Part shown: positions 7,156 to 14,895 of the stretch, one piece after another
How positions within the stretch are numbered: position 1 is the stretch's first letter
How the letters are laid out: every line of letters starts with the position of its first letter
Assembly (NCBI GenBank): GCA_949096025.1
Contig: CARXKP010000009.1
Coordinates: 1-32,207 of the forward strand
Direction: 5' to 3'
Length of the DNA: 32,207 bases
From: an uncultured Eubacteriales bacterium
GTDB lineage: Bacteria > Bacillota > Clostridia > Christensenellales > UBA1242
Translations under genes and position numbers: made by a program
The notes under the pieces: generated by a model
Database searches by the model: none
Told to the model about the DNA's origin: nothing
What the model saw: only the letters and a program-made list of their open reading frames with translations

Positions 7156-9804
7156 TTATTCGATTGGTGGGGTGACTTCTATGTTTGAATAAGCAGGAGT
7201 TAAGGTGACGGAAGAATTTTCAAAAATTGCAGTATTATAGATTTCCGTTCCTAATTCTCCACCTTCAAGTACTATTTTCCAGCCGTCAAATTTTATAGTA
7301 TCTGTTCCAGTAATTTCTGGAAGTTGTTGATTATAATTATAAGTACCTGATTTAAAAAGTTCTTCGTCAATAGGTGTTTCGCCATCTGGCATTAAGCCAG
7401 TAAATGTCACACTGTAAGTTTTTATTGATGCAACAGCAGAAAGAGTTATAGTTCTATCAATATTGAATGAATACTCAATTTCTGTGCTTAGTGGTGTGTC
7501 TTGTGATACATCATAATCTTCACCTTCAAACCAGCCGTTAAATAAATAGCCTTCTGGAACTATAAATGTTAATGTGATTTCAGTATTCTTGTCAATAACG
7601 ATTGTGCTAGTTGTTTGCTCGATACCGTTTACATAAATTTTCACATTGCTATTAGTTTCTTCAGAAGTTGTATCAATTACTGTAAGAGTTACCTTAGCCT
7701 CTTTAACAGTTACTTCATAACTTTCGCTAATGTCCTCGTCATCGGTAAGTTTTACAACAATTGTTTTTGTGCCTGCCTCACTTGAGTTAAAGGCAGAACT
7801 ATCTATTATATAATCAGTTGTTATAAATTTGTTTCCACTGTCAGAAACCTTATATACAATAAGTCCATTTGCTTCAAATTCAGAGCCATAAGAAAACTCC
7901 TTTGTTACATTTGTTGTATCAAGTTCAATGGCAATAAAAGTTTCAACTCTTACTACTTTAACAGTATATGTTTGAGGCTCAAAATCTTTATATGTAATAT
8001 AAATTGTATATTCGCCTTCATTTGTTATATCAAATTCATCAGAATTTATTGTTATGTCATCAGAATTTGTGATGATCATTTCTTTATTTGAATTTGTTAT
8101 ACTTCTTACAATAAGCCCATCAGCATTAAAGCCATTTTTATCATTGAGATTGAAAACTTTTGTAACATTTGATGTGTCTATACTAAAACCTTTTATATCT
8201 TCAGTTGTAGGGTCAATAACTGAAATTGTATAAGTTTGAGCAGGGAAAGTACCATATCTAACGGTTACGGTTATTTCATCATTTACTTCTGATAAATCAA
8301 CATCGTCTATTGTATAACCCTCTGTTATAATAGTTTCAACCCCAGAATTTTTTACTAAACGTACAATAAGATTATCAGCATTAAATTCTTCGTTAAGAAT
8401 AAAAACTTTTTTTACATTAGATGTGTCGATATTAAAATGGGTAACAGCATCCTCAACAATTCTAACAGTGTAAGTTTGAGCGTATGATCTAAGCGAGTAA
8501 GAATAATTTACAGTAATCGTGCGAGTTCCAAGAGTGGTATTATCAGCATTAAAAGCACTACGGTCAATCGTTATGTCATTTAAGTTTATTCTATTTTTAG
8601 CGCCAGACTGTCTTATGCTATATACAATAAGTCCTGTACTAGAGAAAGTTTCTCCAGGATTATATATAGTTTTAGCAAGAGATGTGTCTAGGCTTATTGC
8701 AACAATAGGGTCGTCAACTACACTTATAGTATATTTTGCAGTTAAACCTTCATACGAAACGATAATATCATAACTTCCAACCAGCCAATTATTAAATGCC
8801 GAATAATTTAGTGAATAGTTTGTTATTCTTTTTTCAACTCCGCTTTCAGTTTTAGTTCTTACAATAAGTCCTTGACTTGAAAATCTGTCACCAAGTTTAA
8901 ATTCTGTTTTTACGGCAGAGGTGTCAAGAGTTATGTGTGTTATCACATCTACAAGTTTTTTAACTTCAACATCGTATGTTTTTTCAAAAGCGGAATATTT
9001 AACTTTTATTGTATATATGCCTTCTTTTGAGATATCAAAACCATTTGTGTCTATAGAAAACGAACTAATTTCAGTTTCAACTCCGCTCTCTGTTTTCGTT
9101 CGGACAATAAGACCATTACTATTAAATCCGTTGGCATCGTTTAGGTTAAATACTTTTGTTACATTTGTGGTGTCAATAGACATTGAAATTACATTTTTAG
9201 CAAGTTCAACGACATTAACCTTATATTTCTTTTCAAAATTTCCATAGGCAACAACTATTTCATATTCGCCAGTCCTATTGTTGTTAAAGGCTTCAGAGTT
9301 TACTGTAAAGTCCTTACTTTGAAGTACTTGAGTTTTTCCCTTTTCAGTTATAGAACGAACAATAAGACCAACGCTTGAAAATGTTTCTCGATAGTCGTAA
9401 ATTGTCTTAACGTTTGTAGTATCAAGAAAAATGTCAACAACTTCATCGCTATTATCAACAACAGAAACAGTATATGTATCAGAAAAATCTTGATATGTGA
9501 TTGTAATAACATAGTCACCTATAGTAGAATTATCAAAATCATCTGAATTTATTGTATAGTCGTTGAATTTATTCTCATTTCCCGAAGCTAAAACCTTTCT
9601 TACAACAAGTCCATCAGATGAAAATTCTTCTCCAAGTTCAAAAACTATCTTTGTATCAGTTGTATCAATTTTAATATTTGTAATTGGGTCAGACTTTTTT
9701 CTGCCAAACACACAGGCAATAGGTATGACAATAGCACATACTGCCACAAATGCGACTAGCGAAATAATAACCCATTTGTTTTTAATAAAGTTCAGAAATT
9801 TCAT
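7156..9804 (-). CDS. Membrane-anchored surface protein with eight Ig-like (Big_3-type) repeats
   Basis: A short basic N-terminus and one membrane segment (about residues 11-34) are followed by eight repeats of about 80 residues (41-117, 122-199, 205-283, 288-364, 367-451, 454-531, 537-619, 623-701). Each has the pattern 'IDTTNVxKxF...FxxxGLIVR', a loop with T/SxSG, 'xxFTIxxxxF', and 'GxYxIxVxYxxFxxTYxVxVV', which I read as group 3 bacterial Ig-like domains. The C-terminal 180 residues carry 'GYLFNGWFEGEDY' and 'IKFDGWKI', typical of InlB-B/Listeria-Bacteroides repeats. No LPxTG motif is present, so anchoring is by the N-terminal helix. Likely an extracellular adhesin or spacer. Own promoter and a strong GGAGGAAAT ribosome site. 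Confidence 0.88.
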   Translation of the reverse strand: MKFLNFIKNKWVIISLVAFVAVCAIVIPIACVFGRKKSDPITNIKIDTTDTKIVFELGEEFSSDGLVVRKVLASGNENKFNDYTINSDDFDNSTIGDYVITITYQDFSDTYTVSVVDNSDEVVDIFLDTTNVKTIYDYRETFSSVGLIVRSITEKGKTQVLQSKDFTVNSEAFNNNRTGEYEIVVAYGNFEKKYKVNVVELAKNVISMSIDTTNVTKVFNLNDANGFNSNGLIVRTKTESGVETEISSFSIDTNGFDISKEGIYTIKVKYSAFEKTYDVEVKKLVDVITHITLDTSAVKTEFKLGDRFSSQGLIVRTKTESGVEKRITNYSLNYSAFNNWLVGSYDIIVSYEGLTAKYTISVVDDPIVAISLDTSLAKTIYNPGETFSSTGLIVYSIRQSGAKNRINLNDITIDRSAFNADNTTLGTRTITVNYSYSLRSYAQTYTVRIVEDAVTHFNIDTSNVKKVFILNEEFNADNLIVRLVKNSGVETIITEGYTIDDVDLSEVNDEITVTVRYGTFPAQTYTISVIDPTTEDIKGFSIDTSNVTKVFNLNDKNGFNADGLIVRSITNSNKEMIITNSDDITINSDEFDITNEGEYTIYITYKDFEPQTYTVKVVRVETFIAIELDTTNVTKEFSYGSEFEANGLIVYKVSDSGNKFITTDYIIDSSAFNSSEAGTKTIVVKLTDDEDISESYEVTVKEAKVTLTVIDTTSEETNSNVKIYVNGIEQTTSTIVIDKNTEITLTFIVPEGYLFNGWFEGEDYDVSQDTPLSTEIEYSFNIDRTITLSAVASIKTYSVTFTGLMPDGETPIDEELFKSGTYNYNQQLPEITGTDTIKFDGWKIVLEGGELGTEIYNTAIFENSSVTLTPAYSNIEVTPPIE

Positions 9805-9822
9805 ATTTCCTCCATAAACTTA

Positions 9823-9851
9823 AGTTTAATAAAAGTGATTTTTAAAGTCAA
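9823..9851 (-). promoter_or_regulatory. Promoter of the Ig-repeat protein gene
   Basis: On the minus strand TTGACT (9846-9851) and TAAACT (9823-9828) are 17 bases apart, with the start predicted near 9816, just upstream of the GGAGGA ribosome site. Confidence 0.6.
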
Positions 9852-9940
9852 CTAAATTAAATACAACATAAGTTGTTAAATATATAATCTAATATTAGTA
9901 TAATTAATTTTCTGAAATATATCTAATATTTATAGTCCGC

Positions 9941-9968
9941 TTGACTTAATAAATAAAGATGATATAAT
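9941..9968 (+). promoter_or_regulatory. Strong promoter of the ASCH gene
   Basis: TTGACT (9941-9946), 16 bases, and a perfect TATAAT (9963-9968). The predicted start is about 10 bases ahead of the GTG codon, close to the AGAGGTG ribosome site. Confidence 0.75.
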
Positions 9969-9985
9969 TTAAAAAGAGGTGAAAA

Positions 9986-10324
9986 GTGATACATAAATTA
10001 AACTTAATAGATAAATATTTTGATTTAATATTGTTAGGCGAAAAGGTGCTTGAGGGTAGACTTAACGATGAAAAAAGAAAACTAATAAATATAGGTGATG
10101 AAATTATATTTAATAGGCATAGTGATAATAGCACTATGGTGGCGGTTGTAGAGGATAAATATTACTTTGACGATTTTGAACAAATGGCAGATAAACTTGA
10201 CAAAAAAGAACTCGGTTTTGCGGTCGCTACAAAACAAGAGATGATAGATACATATAATGGAATTTATGACAGAGAAAGAGTGAAAAAGTATGGTGTTGTA
10301 ATTTTCAGAATAAAAAAGTCTTAG
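9986..10324 (+). CDS. ASCH domain protein
   Basis: Small (112 aa) single-domain protein of the ASCH/PUA-like fold, expected to bind RNA or a modified nucleotide. The family's opening pattern is visible: 'HKLNLIDKYFDLILLGEKVLEGRLNDEKRKLINIGDEIIFNR', that is, a strand, I-x-x-G-x-K-x-x-E-x-R, then G-D-x-I-x-F. Bacterial ASCH proteins include amidohydrolases of N4-acetylcytidine and uncharacterised RNA-binding proteins. The GTG start is preceded by AGAGGTG. It stands alone behind a strong promoter. Confidence 0.8.
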   Translation: MIHKLNLIDKYFDLILLGEKVLEGRLNDEKRKLINIGDEIIFNRHSDNSTMVAVVEDKYYFDDFEQMADKLDKKELGFAVATKQEMIDTYNGIYDRERVKKYGVVIFRIKKS

Positions 10325-10385
10325 GTTATGTTATCAGAAGGATTTTTTTTATCAGTAAAAGTTTAAATTTACTTTTATTAATAAT

Positions 10386-10414
10386 TTGCTTAAATAAATT
10401 TTTTTTGCTATACT
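10386..10414 (+). promoter_or_regulatory. Promoter of the epimerase/EFR1 operon
   Basis: TTGCTT (10386-10391), 17 bases, TATACT (10409-10414). The predicted start falls at about 10421, exactly where the first of two palindromes begins. Confidence 0.65.
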
Positions 10415-10420
10415 ACATCT

Positions 10421-10438
10421 ATGCAACTTAAATTGCAT
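10421..10438. promoter_or_regulatory. Palindrome at the transcription start of the epimerase operon
   Basis: ATGCAA and TTGCAT half-sites separated by 6 bases, lying on the predicted transcription start. A possible repressor operator. Confidence 0.4.
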
Positions 10439-10447
10439 AATTTTATT

Positions 10448-10462
10448 TTGACAAATTGTCAA
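10448..10462. promoter_or_regulatory. 15-base perfect palindrome in the leader of the epimerase operon
   Basis: TTGACAAATTGTCAA is perfectly symmetric around its central A and lies 16 bases before the ATG at 10479, just upstream of the CGGAGG ribosome site. It resembles operators of dimeric HTH repressors (TetR- or MarR-like), although no such regulator is encoded in the neighbourhood. Confidence 0.5.
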
Positions 10463-10478
10463 AAAAAACGGAGGATAA

Positions 10479-12017
10479 ATGAAATTAGCAATTACCGGTG
10501 TGACTGGAAATATGGGACAAGCAACCCTTGAGGAACTTGTCAAAATTGAAGAAATTGAAAAGATTAGACTTCTTTGTCACAATAAAAAAAGAATGAAGAA
10601 GCTTCTTAAAAAATATAAAAAATTTAAAGGTAAATTTGAACTTGTTGAAGGCTCTCTTTTAAATAAAGAGGTTTGTGATAGGCTTGTCAGTGATGTAGAT
10701 TATGTAGTAGGGCTTGCGGCGGTTATTCCACCACTTTCAGACCAAAGGCCTGAACTTGCTGTTGAATGCAATGAAATAGGCATAAAAACTCTAGTTAAAG
10801 CAATAGAGGATGTAACAGAAAATCAACCTAAATTTATTCATACCTCAACAGTTGCTCTCTATGGAAATAGAAATTCACTTCATCCTTGGGCTCAAGTTGG
10901 TGACCCACTGCTTGTAAGTCCTTTTGATATCTATTCTGCAACAAAACTTAGAGGAGAATTTTGCGTACTTGAAAGTGAAATAAAAAACTGGGCAGTTCTC
11001 AGACAATCTGCTATGCTCCATAATAATATGCTCTCTGATAATATGAGCGATGGTTTAATGTTTCATACCTGCTTTAACGCTCCTCTTGAATGGGTTACTG
11101 CTCACGACTCAGGCGTTCTTATTGCAAATATATTGAGAAGAGATATGAAAGAAGACCTCAGTAAAGTCTTTTGGAAAAGGGTATTCAATATTGGCGGAGG
11201 TGAGAAAAATTGGCTAACTGGGTATGATACTTTAAATGACGGATTTAAAATTATAGGCGGAAGTACAAAGAATTTTTTTGAGCCAAAGTTTAACGCTATA
11301 AGAAACTTTCACGGAGTGTGGTTCTATGACGGCGAAAAACTTGATGAACTTTTCCATTATCAATCACAGTCTGCAAGTGAATTTTGGAAGGAGTTTGGTA
11401 AAAATCATAGTTATATGAAACTTGGAAAAATTGTTCCAAAAGGACTTATTAAAAAGTTTGCTATAAAAAGATTATTTAAAAACCCTAATTCAGCACAGTA
11501 CTGGGTTAAGAATAATGATGAAGCAAAAGTGTTTGCTTACTTTGGCGGAAAGGATAAGTATGATGCAATTTCCAATGACTGGAAGGATTTTGGACTACTT
11601 GTCGAAAATAGAGATGAAGAGGGAAAAGAACTTGATTATTCTCAACTGAGAAAGAAGGAAAATGCAAAACTCATTGATTATGGCTTTGATATTGGTAAGG
11701 AAGATGTGACAATTAAAGACCTTCAAAATGTTGCGAAGATGCACGGAGGAAAACTTTTATCAAAGAAATTTGACAACATTTATGACAAACTCGAATGGGA
11801 GAACTCAGACGGAGTTCAGTTTAGTGCAAGGGCATTCACTGTTTTAAAGGCTGGACACTGGGTAAATAGAACATACTCGGAAAATGTTTGGGATTTTGAT
11901 AGACTTTCAAAAACTGATAAGATTTATTCTCAGATTTGGTATGATAGTCACGCACAAAATGAAGATAAACTTTACTATCTTGATAAAGATTTTACTGCAA
12001 GGATGAAAAACTTATGA
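10479..12017 (+). CDS. NAD-dependent epimerase/dehydratase with C-terminal extension
   Basis: Extended short-chain dehydrogenase/reductase. The NAD(P)-binding G-x-x-G-x-x-G ('TGVTGNMG', residues 6-13), 'VDYVVGLAAVIPP', 'FIHTSTVALYG' and the catalytic pair Tyr152/Lys156 in 'FDIYSATKLRGE' are all present. After about residue 330 comes a long extension without motifs I recognise; 512 aa is much longer than the usual 310-350 aa. Its stop overlaps the next start by four bases, coupling it to a flavodoxin/ferredoxin protein, so it may supply or use electrons in a redox step on a nucleotide-sugar or lipid-like substrate. The substrate is unknown. Confidence 0.82.
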   Translation: MKLAITGVTGNMGQATLEELVKIEEIEKIRLLCHNKKRMKKLLKKYKKFKGKFELVEGSLLNKEVCDRLVSDVDYVVGLAAVIPPLSDQRPELAVECNEIGIKTLVKAIEDVTENQPKFIHTSTVALYGNRNSLHPWAQVGDPLLVSPFDIYSATKLRGEFCVLESEIKNWAVLRQSAMLHNNMLSDNMSDGLMFHTCFNAPLEWVTAHDSGVLIANILRRDMKEDLSKVFWKRVFNIGGGEKNWLTGYDTLNDGFKIIGGSTKNFFEPKFNAIRNFHGVWFYDGEKLDELFHYQSQSASEFWKEFGKNHSYMKLGKIVPKGLIKKFAIKRLFKNPNSAQYWVKNNDEAKVFAYFGGKDKYDAISNDWKDFGLLVENRDEEGKELDYSQLRKKENAKLIDYGFDIGKEDVTIKDLQNVAKMHGGKLLSKKFDNIYDKLEWENSDGVQFSARAFTVLKAGHWVNRTYSENVWDFDRLSKTDKIYSQIWYDSHAQNEDKLYYLDKDFTARMKNL

Positions 12018-12910
12018 AAAAAATATTAATATGCTACTTTTCGGGAACGGGCAATACTAAAAAGGTTGTATTTAAAGCAAAGGAATGTTTTGAAGAACTT
12101 GGAGCAGAGGTTACAGTACATAACATTGATGAAGAATTTTCGCTTAACCTTGAGGACTATGATATGTTAGGTATTTCCTATCCAATACACGCTTTTAATG
12201 CTCCGTCAAATGTTATAAAGTTTGTCAAGGGTTTGACAAAGTTAGAGAAAGGTGAGAAAAAACCATTGTTTATAATAAAGAACTCTGGAGAACCGCTCGC
12301 TATTAATAATATCTCTTCTTTAAAAATTAGGTCAATCTTAAAAAGAAAAGGTTTTGTTTTAAACAACGAATATCATTACTGTATGCCATATAATATGATA
12401 TTTAGGCATACCGATGCAATGGCTTATAGAATGTGGAATTCAGTTATAGGAGTTCTTCCAATAGATTGCAGGGAAATAATAGAGGGCAAGAAAGTTAAAT
12501 TAAGATATATTCCATTTGGAAGATTTATGGCTTATATTATGAGAATTGAGCATTGGGGTGGAAGATTTAATGGAAAGAAATACAAGGTAAATGAAAATTG
12601 TATAAATTGTCAGTTATGTGTAAAAAGATGTCCTACTCATAATATTACTGTCGAGGACGGGAAGTTTAAATTTGGCAAAAATTGTCTAATGTGTATGAGA
12701 TGCTCTTTCCATTGTCCTAAAAATGCAATTAAGATAGGCTGGTTTGAAAATTGGAAGGTAAACGGAGCATATAATTTTAATAGCCCTGAAGAAACTGAAG
12801 AAGATAAACACAAAAGATATTGCAAAAAATCTTATAAAAAATATTTTTCAAGAATAGAAGAAAAAATTAAAAGATATTCTGATAATTTAGAAAAAGCGGA
12901 CGAAAAATAA
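12014..12910 (+). CDS. EFR1-type flavodoxin-ferredoxin fusion protein
   Basis: Electron carrier combining two modules. The N-terminal flavodoxin starts with 'ILICYFSGTGNTKKV' (the FMN phosphate loop S/T-G-T-G-N-T). The C-terminal bacterial ferredoxin has two [4Fe-4S] motifs, C196-C199-C202...C206-P and C224-C227-C230...C234-P. This layout is the 'EFR1 family ferredoxin' known from anaerobic Firmicutes. The operon partner is the long epimerase/dehydrogenase, so the pair probably forms one redox system. Presence of such a protein fits an anaerobe. The last 50 residues are charged and likely flexible. Confidence 0.88.
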   Translation: MKKILICYFSGTGNTKKVVFKAKECFEELGAEVTVHNIDEEFSLNLEDYDMLGISYPIHAFNAPSNVIKFVKGLTKLEKGEKKPLFIIKNSGEPLAINNISSLKIRSILKRKGFVLNNEYHYCMPYNMIFRHTDAMAYRMWNSVIGVLPIDCREIIEGKKVKLRYIPFGRFMAYIMRIEHWGGRFNGKKYKVNENCINCQLCVKRCPTHNITVEDGKFKFGKNCLMCMRCSFHCPKNAIKIGWFENWKVNGAYNFNSPEETEEDKHKRYCKKSYKKYFSRIEEKIKRYSDNLEKADEK

Positions 12911-12920
12911 AGAAAAAATA

Positions 12921-12951
12921 CCAATTTTTATATAAATTTTATAAAAATCGG
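12921..12951 (+). terminator. AT-rich terminator-like hairpin
   Basis: CCAATTTTTATA (12921-12932) can pair with TATAAAAATCGG (12940-12951) with one mismatch; a T-rich stretch follows. Weak but placed directly after the redox operon. Confidence 0.5.
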
Positions 12952-12970
12952 CTAAATTTTAATTTTTATT

Positions 12971-12998
12971 TTGAAATTTTGACTTATAAAGATATACT
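12971..12998 (+). promoter_or_regulatory. Promoter of the Sel1-like gene
   Basis: TTGAAA (12971-12976), 16 bases, TATACT (12993-12998); start near 13005, directly before the TGGAGG ribosome site. Confidence 0.55.
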
Positions 12999-13020
12999 AA
13001 TAATGTATTTTGGAGGAAAT

Positions 13021-13584
13021 ATGGAGAGGATAAGAAGAAGGGCATTTACACCATATTATGAAGCACTTGATGGTTTTACAAAAGCCAGAAAGGAACTCAA
13101 TGATTGTATTAATAAGGGCGGAAGAGTTTTTTTAGAAAAATTTGAAGAATATAAGGATAGGGCAAAACGAGAAGATGTTATTGCTATGGATATACTTGCC
13201 TATTATTATAAATCAGGAGTTGCTGGTGTTTTGCCAGAAAATTATATGCGATATATTTCTTGGGAACTTATTGCGGCCGCTCGTGGTAATGAACTTGCCA
13301 TTGAGAAAGTTCAATTTCTAATTGGCTTTGGCTGTGATAAAATTATAGAGTGTGAAGATTTTGAAACTATAAAATATAAAAATGATATAGATTCATCAAA
13401 TCTTCTCTATGTTCTTGGTAAAGGACTTTCCAAAATGCTAGTTAGGGAGTTTTTAAAGGCTTATCCAGTTGACCTTGTACAACTTGAAGATACTTATGAG
13501 CCATTTGAACAAAAATACTTTGTTACACTCAGAAGATATATTGATGAGGCTGTGCCAAAAGCAATAGCATTACTCAAATCTTAA
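13021..13584 (+). CDS. Sel1/TPR-like repeat protein
   Basis: 187 aa from the ATG at 13021, which follows TTTGGAGGAAAT; an upstream TTG at 12979 would lie inside the promoter. The central part ('AMDILAYYYKSGVAGVLPENYMRYISWELIAAARGNELAIEKVQFLIGFG') has the spacing of Sel1-like repeats: A-x-x-x-L-A-x-x-Y-x-x-G, then Y-x-x-W-x-x-x-A-A-x-x-G-N-x-x-A. Such helical repeats mediate protein contacts. It is cytoplasmic, with no signal peptide. The 3' end overlaps the convergent gene by four bases and no terminator lies between them. Confidence 0.65.
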   Translation: MERIRRRAFTPYYEALDGFTKARKELNDCINKGGRVFLEKFEEYKDRAKREDVIAMDILAYYYKSGVAGVLPENYMRYISWELIAAARGNELAIEKVQFLIGFGCDKIIECEDFETIKYKNDIDSSNLLYVLGKGLSKMLVREFLKAYPVDLVQLEDTYEPFEQKYFVTLRRYIDEAVPKAIALLKS

Positions 13585-14075
13585 ATTTCAAGTATTTGAC
13601 TAAGAAGAGTAAGTCTTGAATTTATGATGTCTCTAATTTGGCTTTCATAGTTACATCTTTCGGCAAGAAGAATTAGATTTTTAATTAAAAGACATTCGGT
13701 TGAAAGAAAAGCTAGTAGACACTTGGTTTTGTCGCGAGGTGTTCTTTCAACTGAAATCTTGTCATTAAAGTCAAATAATATTGAAAGTTTTTTAATTTGG
13801 CGCTCATTTAGTGAGTAAAACTTACTAGTATTTAAAAATCCGCCAAGAGTAAAAAGGTGGGTCTTGATTGTAAAAAGTTGAAAAAAGACCTCCTGCAACA
13901 ACTTTTGACTTTCTTCATCATTAATTTGCACTATCATAAAACCACGGTTTTTAAGTGCGGAAGAATAAGCCTTAGCGATCTTTTCATATTCTTCTATGCT
14001 TAGAAGTTTATCATCAGAATAATTATTAATTGAAGTTTCAATATTTGAAACATTATTAAAATTTTTATTATCCAT
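13581..14075 (-). CDS. Helical protein of unknown function
   Basis: 164 aa, not recognised. The first 20 residues are Asn/Ser rich and probably disordered; the rest is predicted mostly helical and amphipathic, with leucine-rich segments such as 'LLAFLSTECLLIKNLILLAERC'. No membrane helix is convincing. It is convergent with the Sel1-like gene, with a four-base overlap of stop codons. The ATG is preceded by GAGAGGG, which lies in one arm of a hairpin (14080-14104), so translation might be regulated. Confidence 0.6.
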   Translation of the reverse strand: MDNKNFNNVSNIETSINNYSDDKLLSIEEYEKIAKAYSSALKNRGFMIVQINDEESQKLLQEVFFQLFTIKTHLFTLGGFLNTSKFYSLNERQIKKLSILFDFNDKISVERTPRDKTKCLLAFLSTECLLIKNLILLAERCNYESQIRDIINSRLTLLSQILEI

Positions 14076-14079
14076 AAGC

Positions 14080-14104
14080 CCTCTCGGCTTATTTATTCGA
14101 GAGG
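14080..14104 (-). promoter_or_regulatory. Hairpin covering the ribosome binding site of the helical-protein gene
   Basis: On the minus strand CCTCTCG (14098-14104) and CGAGAGG (14080-14086) form a perfect 7-base-pair stem with an 11-base loop. The downstream arm contains the AGAGG Shine-Dalgarno of the gene starting at 14075. Confidence 0.45.
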
Positions 14105-14199
14105 TTTATAAAATGTTACAAAATAAGTTAAATTTTGCGATAAACATCAATTTATTAAGTATTTCGCTAAAAGAATATAAAATGAAATAATAAAACTAT

Positions 14200-14275
14200 G
14201 CCTCTGTAGCTCAATGGATAGAGCATTGGTCTTCGGAACCAAGTGTTGCACGTTCGAGTCGTGTCAGGGGTACCA
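14200..14275 (+). tRNA. tRNA-Arg (anticodon TCG)
   Basis: 76 bases including encoded CCA. Acceptor arm GCCTCTG pairs with CAGGGGT (G-U wobbles), the D-arm is AGCTCAATGGATAGAGCA, and the anticodon stem TTGGT/ACCAA holds the loop CTTCGGA with anticodon TCG. The T-arm contains GTTCGAGTC. It reads CGA-type arginine codons. Confidence 0.96.
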
Positions 14276-14285
14276 TTTTAAATAA

Positions 14286-14320
14286 AAATAACCATAATTA
14301 AACTATGGTTATTTCTTATT
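14286..14320. terminator. Terminator between tRNA-Arg and the minus-strand operon
   Basis: AAATAACCAT (14286-14295) and ATGGTTATTT (14305-14314) pair perfectly and can extend inward; A/T-rich flanks allow it to work for the tRNA and for the end of the nine-gene operon. Confidence 0.75.
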
Positions 14321-14322
14321 AA

Positions 14323-14895
14323 TTAAATTTTTACAAAATGCTTTATTTGTTTTAATATGGTGTTTAATACTTGGTTCTTGGATAGATTGTCGGTATTAAT
14401 TTCAATAAAATTGTAATCGTACTTTTTTAAAAAGTCCTTTATCTTTTGATTGTCTGCGGAAAGTAAGGCTTCATTTAATAAATCTTTGTCTTTTGGATTT
14501 CGTTCTTTTAGTCTTTCTAATCGTACACTAGGGGAAGCATCTAAAAGAATTGTTAAATCAGGTTTAGAAAAGTATTTAATTGAAAAATCAAAAATTTGTT
14601 CGGTTTCAGCATTTCCATTCCAAAAATAATTTAACAGGCGATGTCTATCTAGTATTACATTTTTGTTTTTGAAGTAGTGTAAAGCAAAGTTGTCGCCTAT
14701 ACTTAAAAATAGAGATGTCAATAGGGAATTATTATATTTTATAACATTTTTTGAAATTTCAAGATATTGTTTTTGGCTGATATTATATAGTTCACATTCT
14801 GGGTGCTTGAAATACTCAAAATTTAGTTTTTTGGCTAGACTTTTGGCTAAGGTTGTTTTTCCTGTACCGTCGTGACCTTCTATTGCTATTATCAT
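14323..14895 (-). CDS. Thymidylate kinase-like nucleotide kinase
   Basis: P-loop kinase of the dTMP kinase/deoxynucleoside kinase type. The Walker A 'EGHDGTGKTT' opens the protein, 'NVILDRHRLLNYFW' carries the D-R-x motif that binds the phosphate acceptor, 'PDLTILLDASPSVRLERLKERNPKDKD' is the lid region, and 'YDYNFIEINTD' the C-terminal strand typical of TMK. At 190 aa it is slightly short. It is the last gene of the operon and its start overlaps the HAD gene stop (ATGA). A pathway-specific nucleoside monophosphate kinase fits the context better than general dTMP synthesis; this is inference. Confidence 0.85.
   Translation of the reverse strand: MIIAIEGHDGTGKTTLAKSLAKKLNFEYFKHPECELYNISQKQYLEISKNVIKYNNSLLTSLFLSIGDNFALHYFKNKNVILDRHRLLNYFWNGNAETEQIFDFSIKYFSKPDLTILLDASPSVRLERLKERNPKDKDLLNEALLSADNQKIKDFLKKYDYNFIEINTDNLSKNQVLNTILKQIKHFVKI

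Noticed and set aside
7156..9804. Plus-strand open frames inside the Ig-repeat gene
   Set aside because: They are shadows of the repetitive minus-strand gene, lack ribosome sites and show no family-like sequence.
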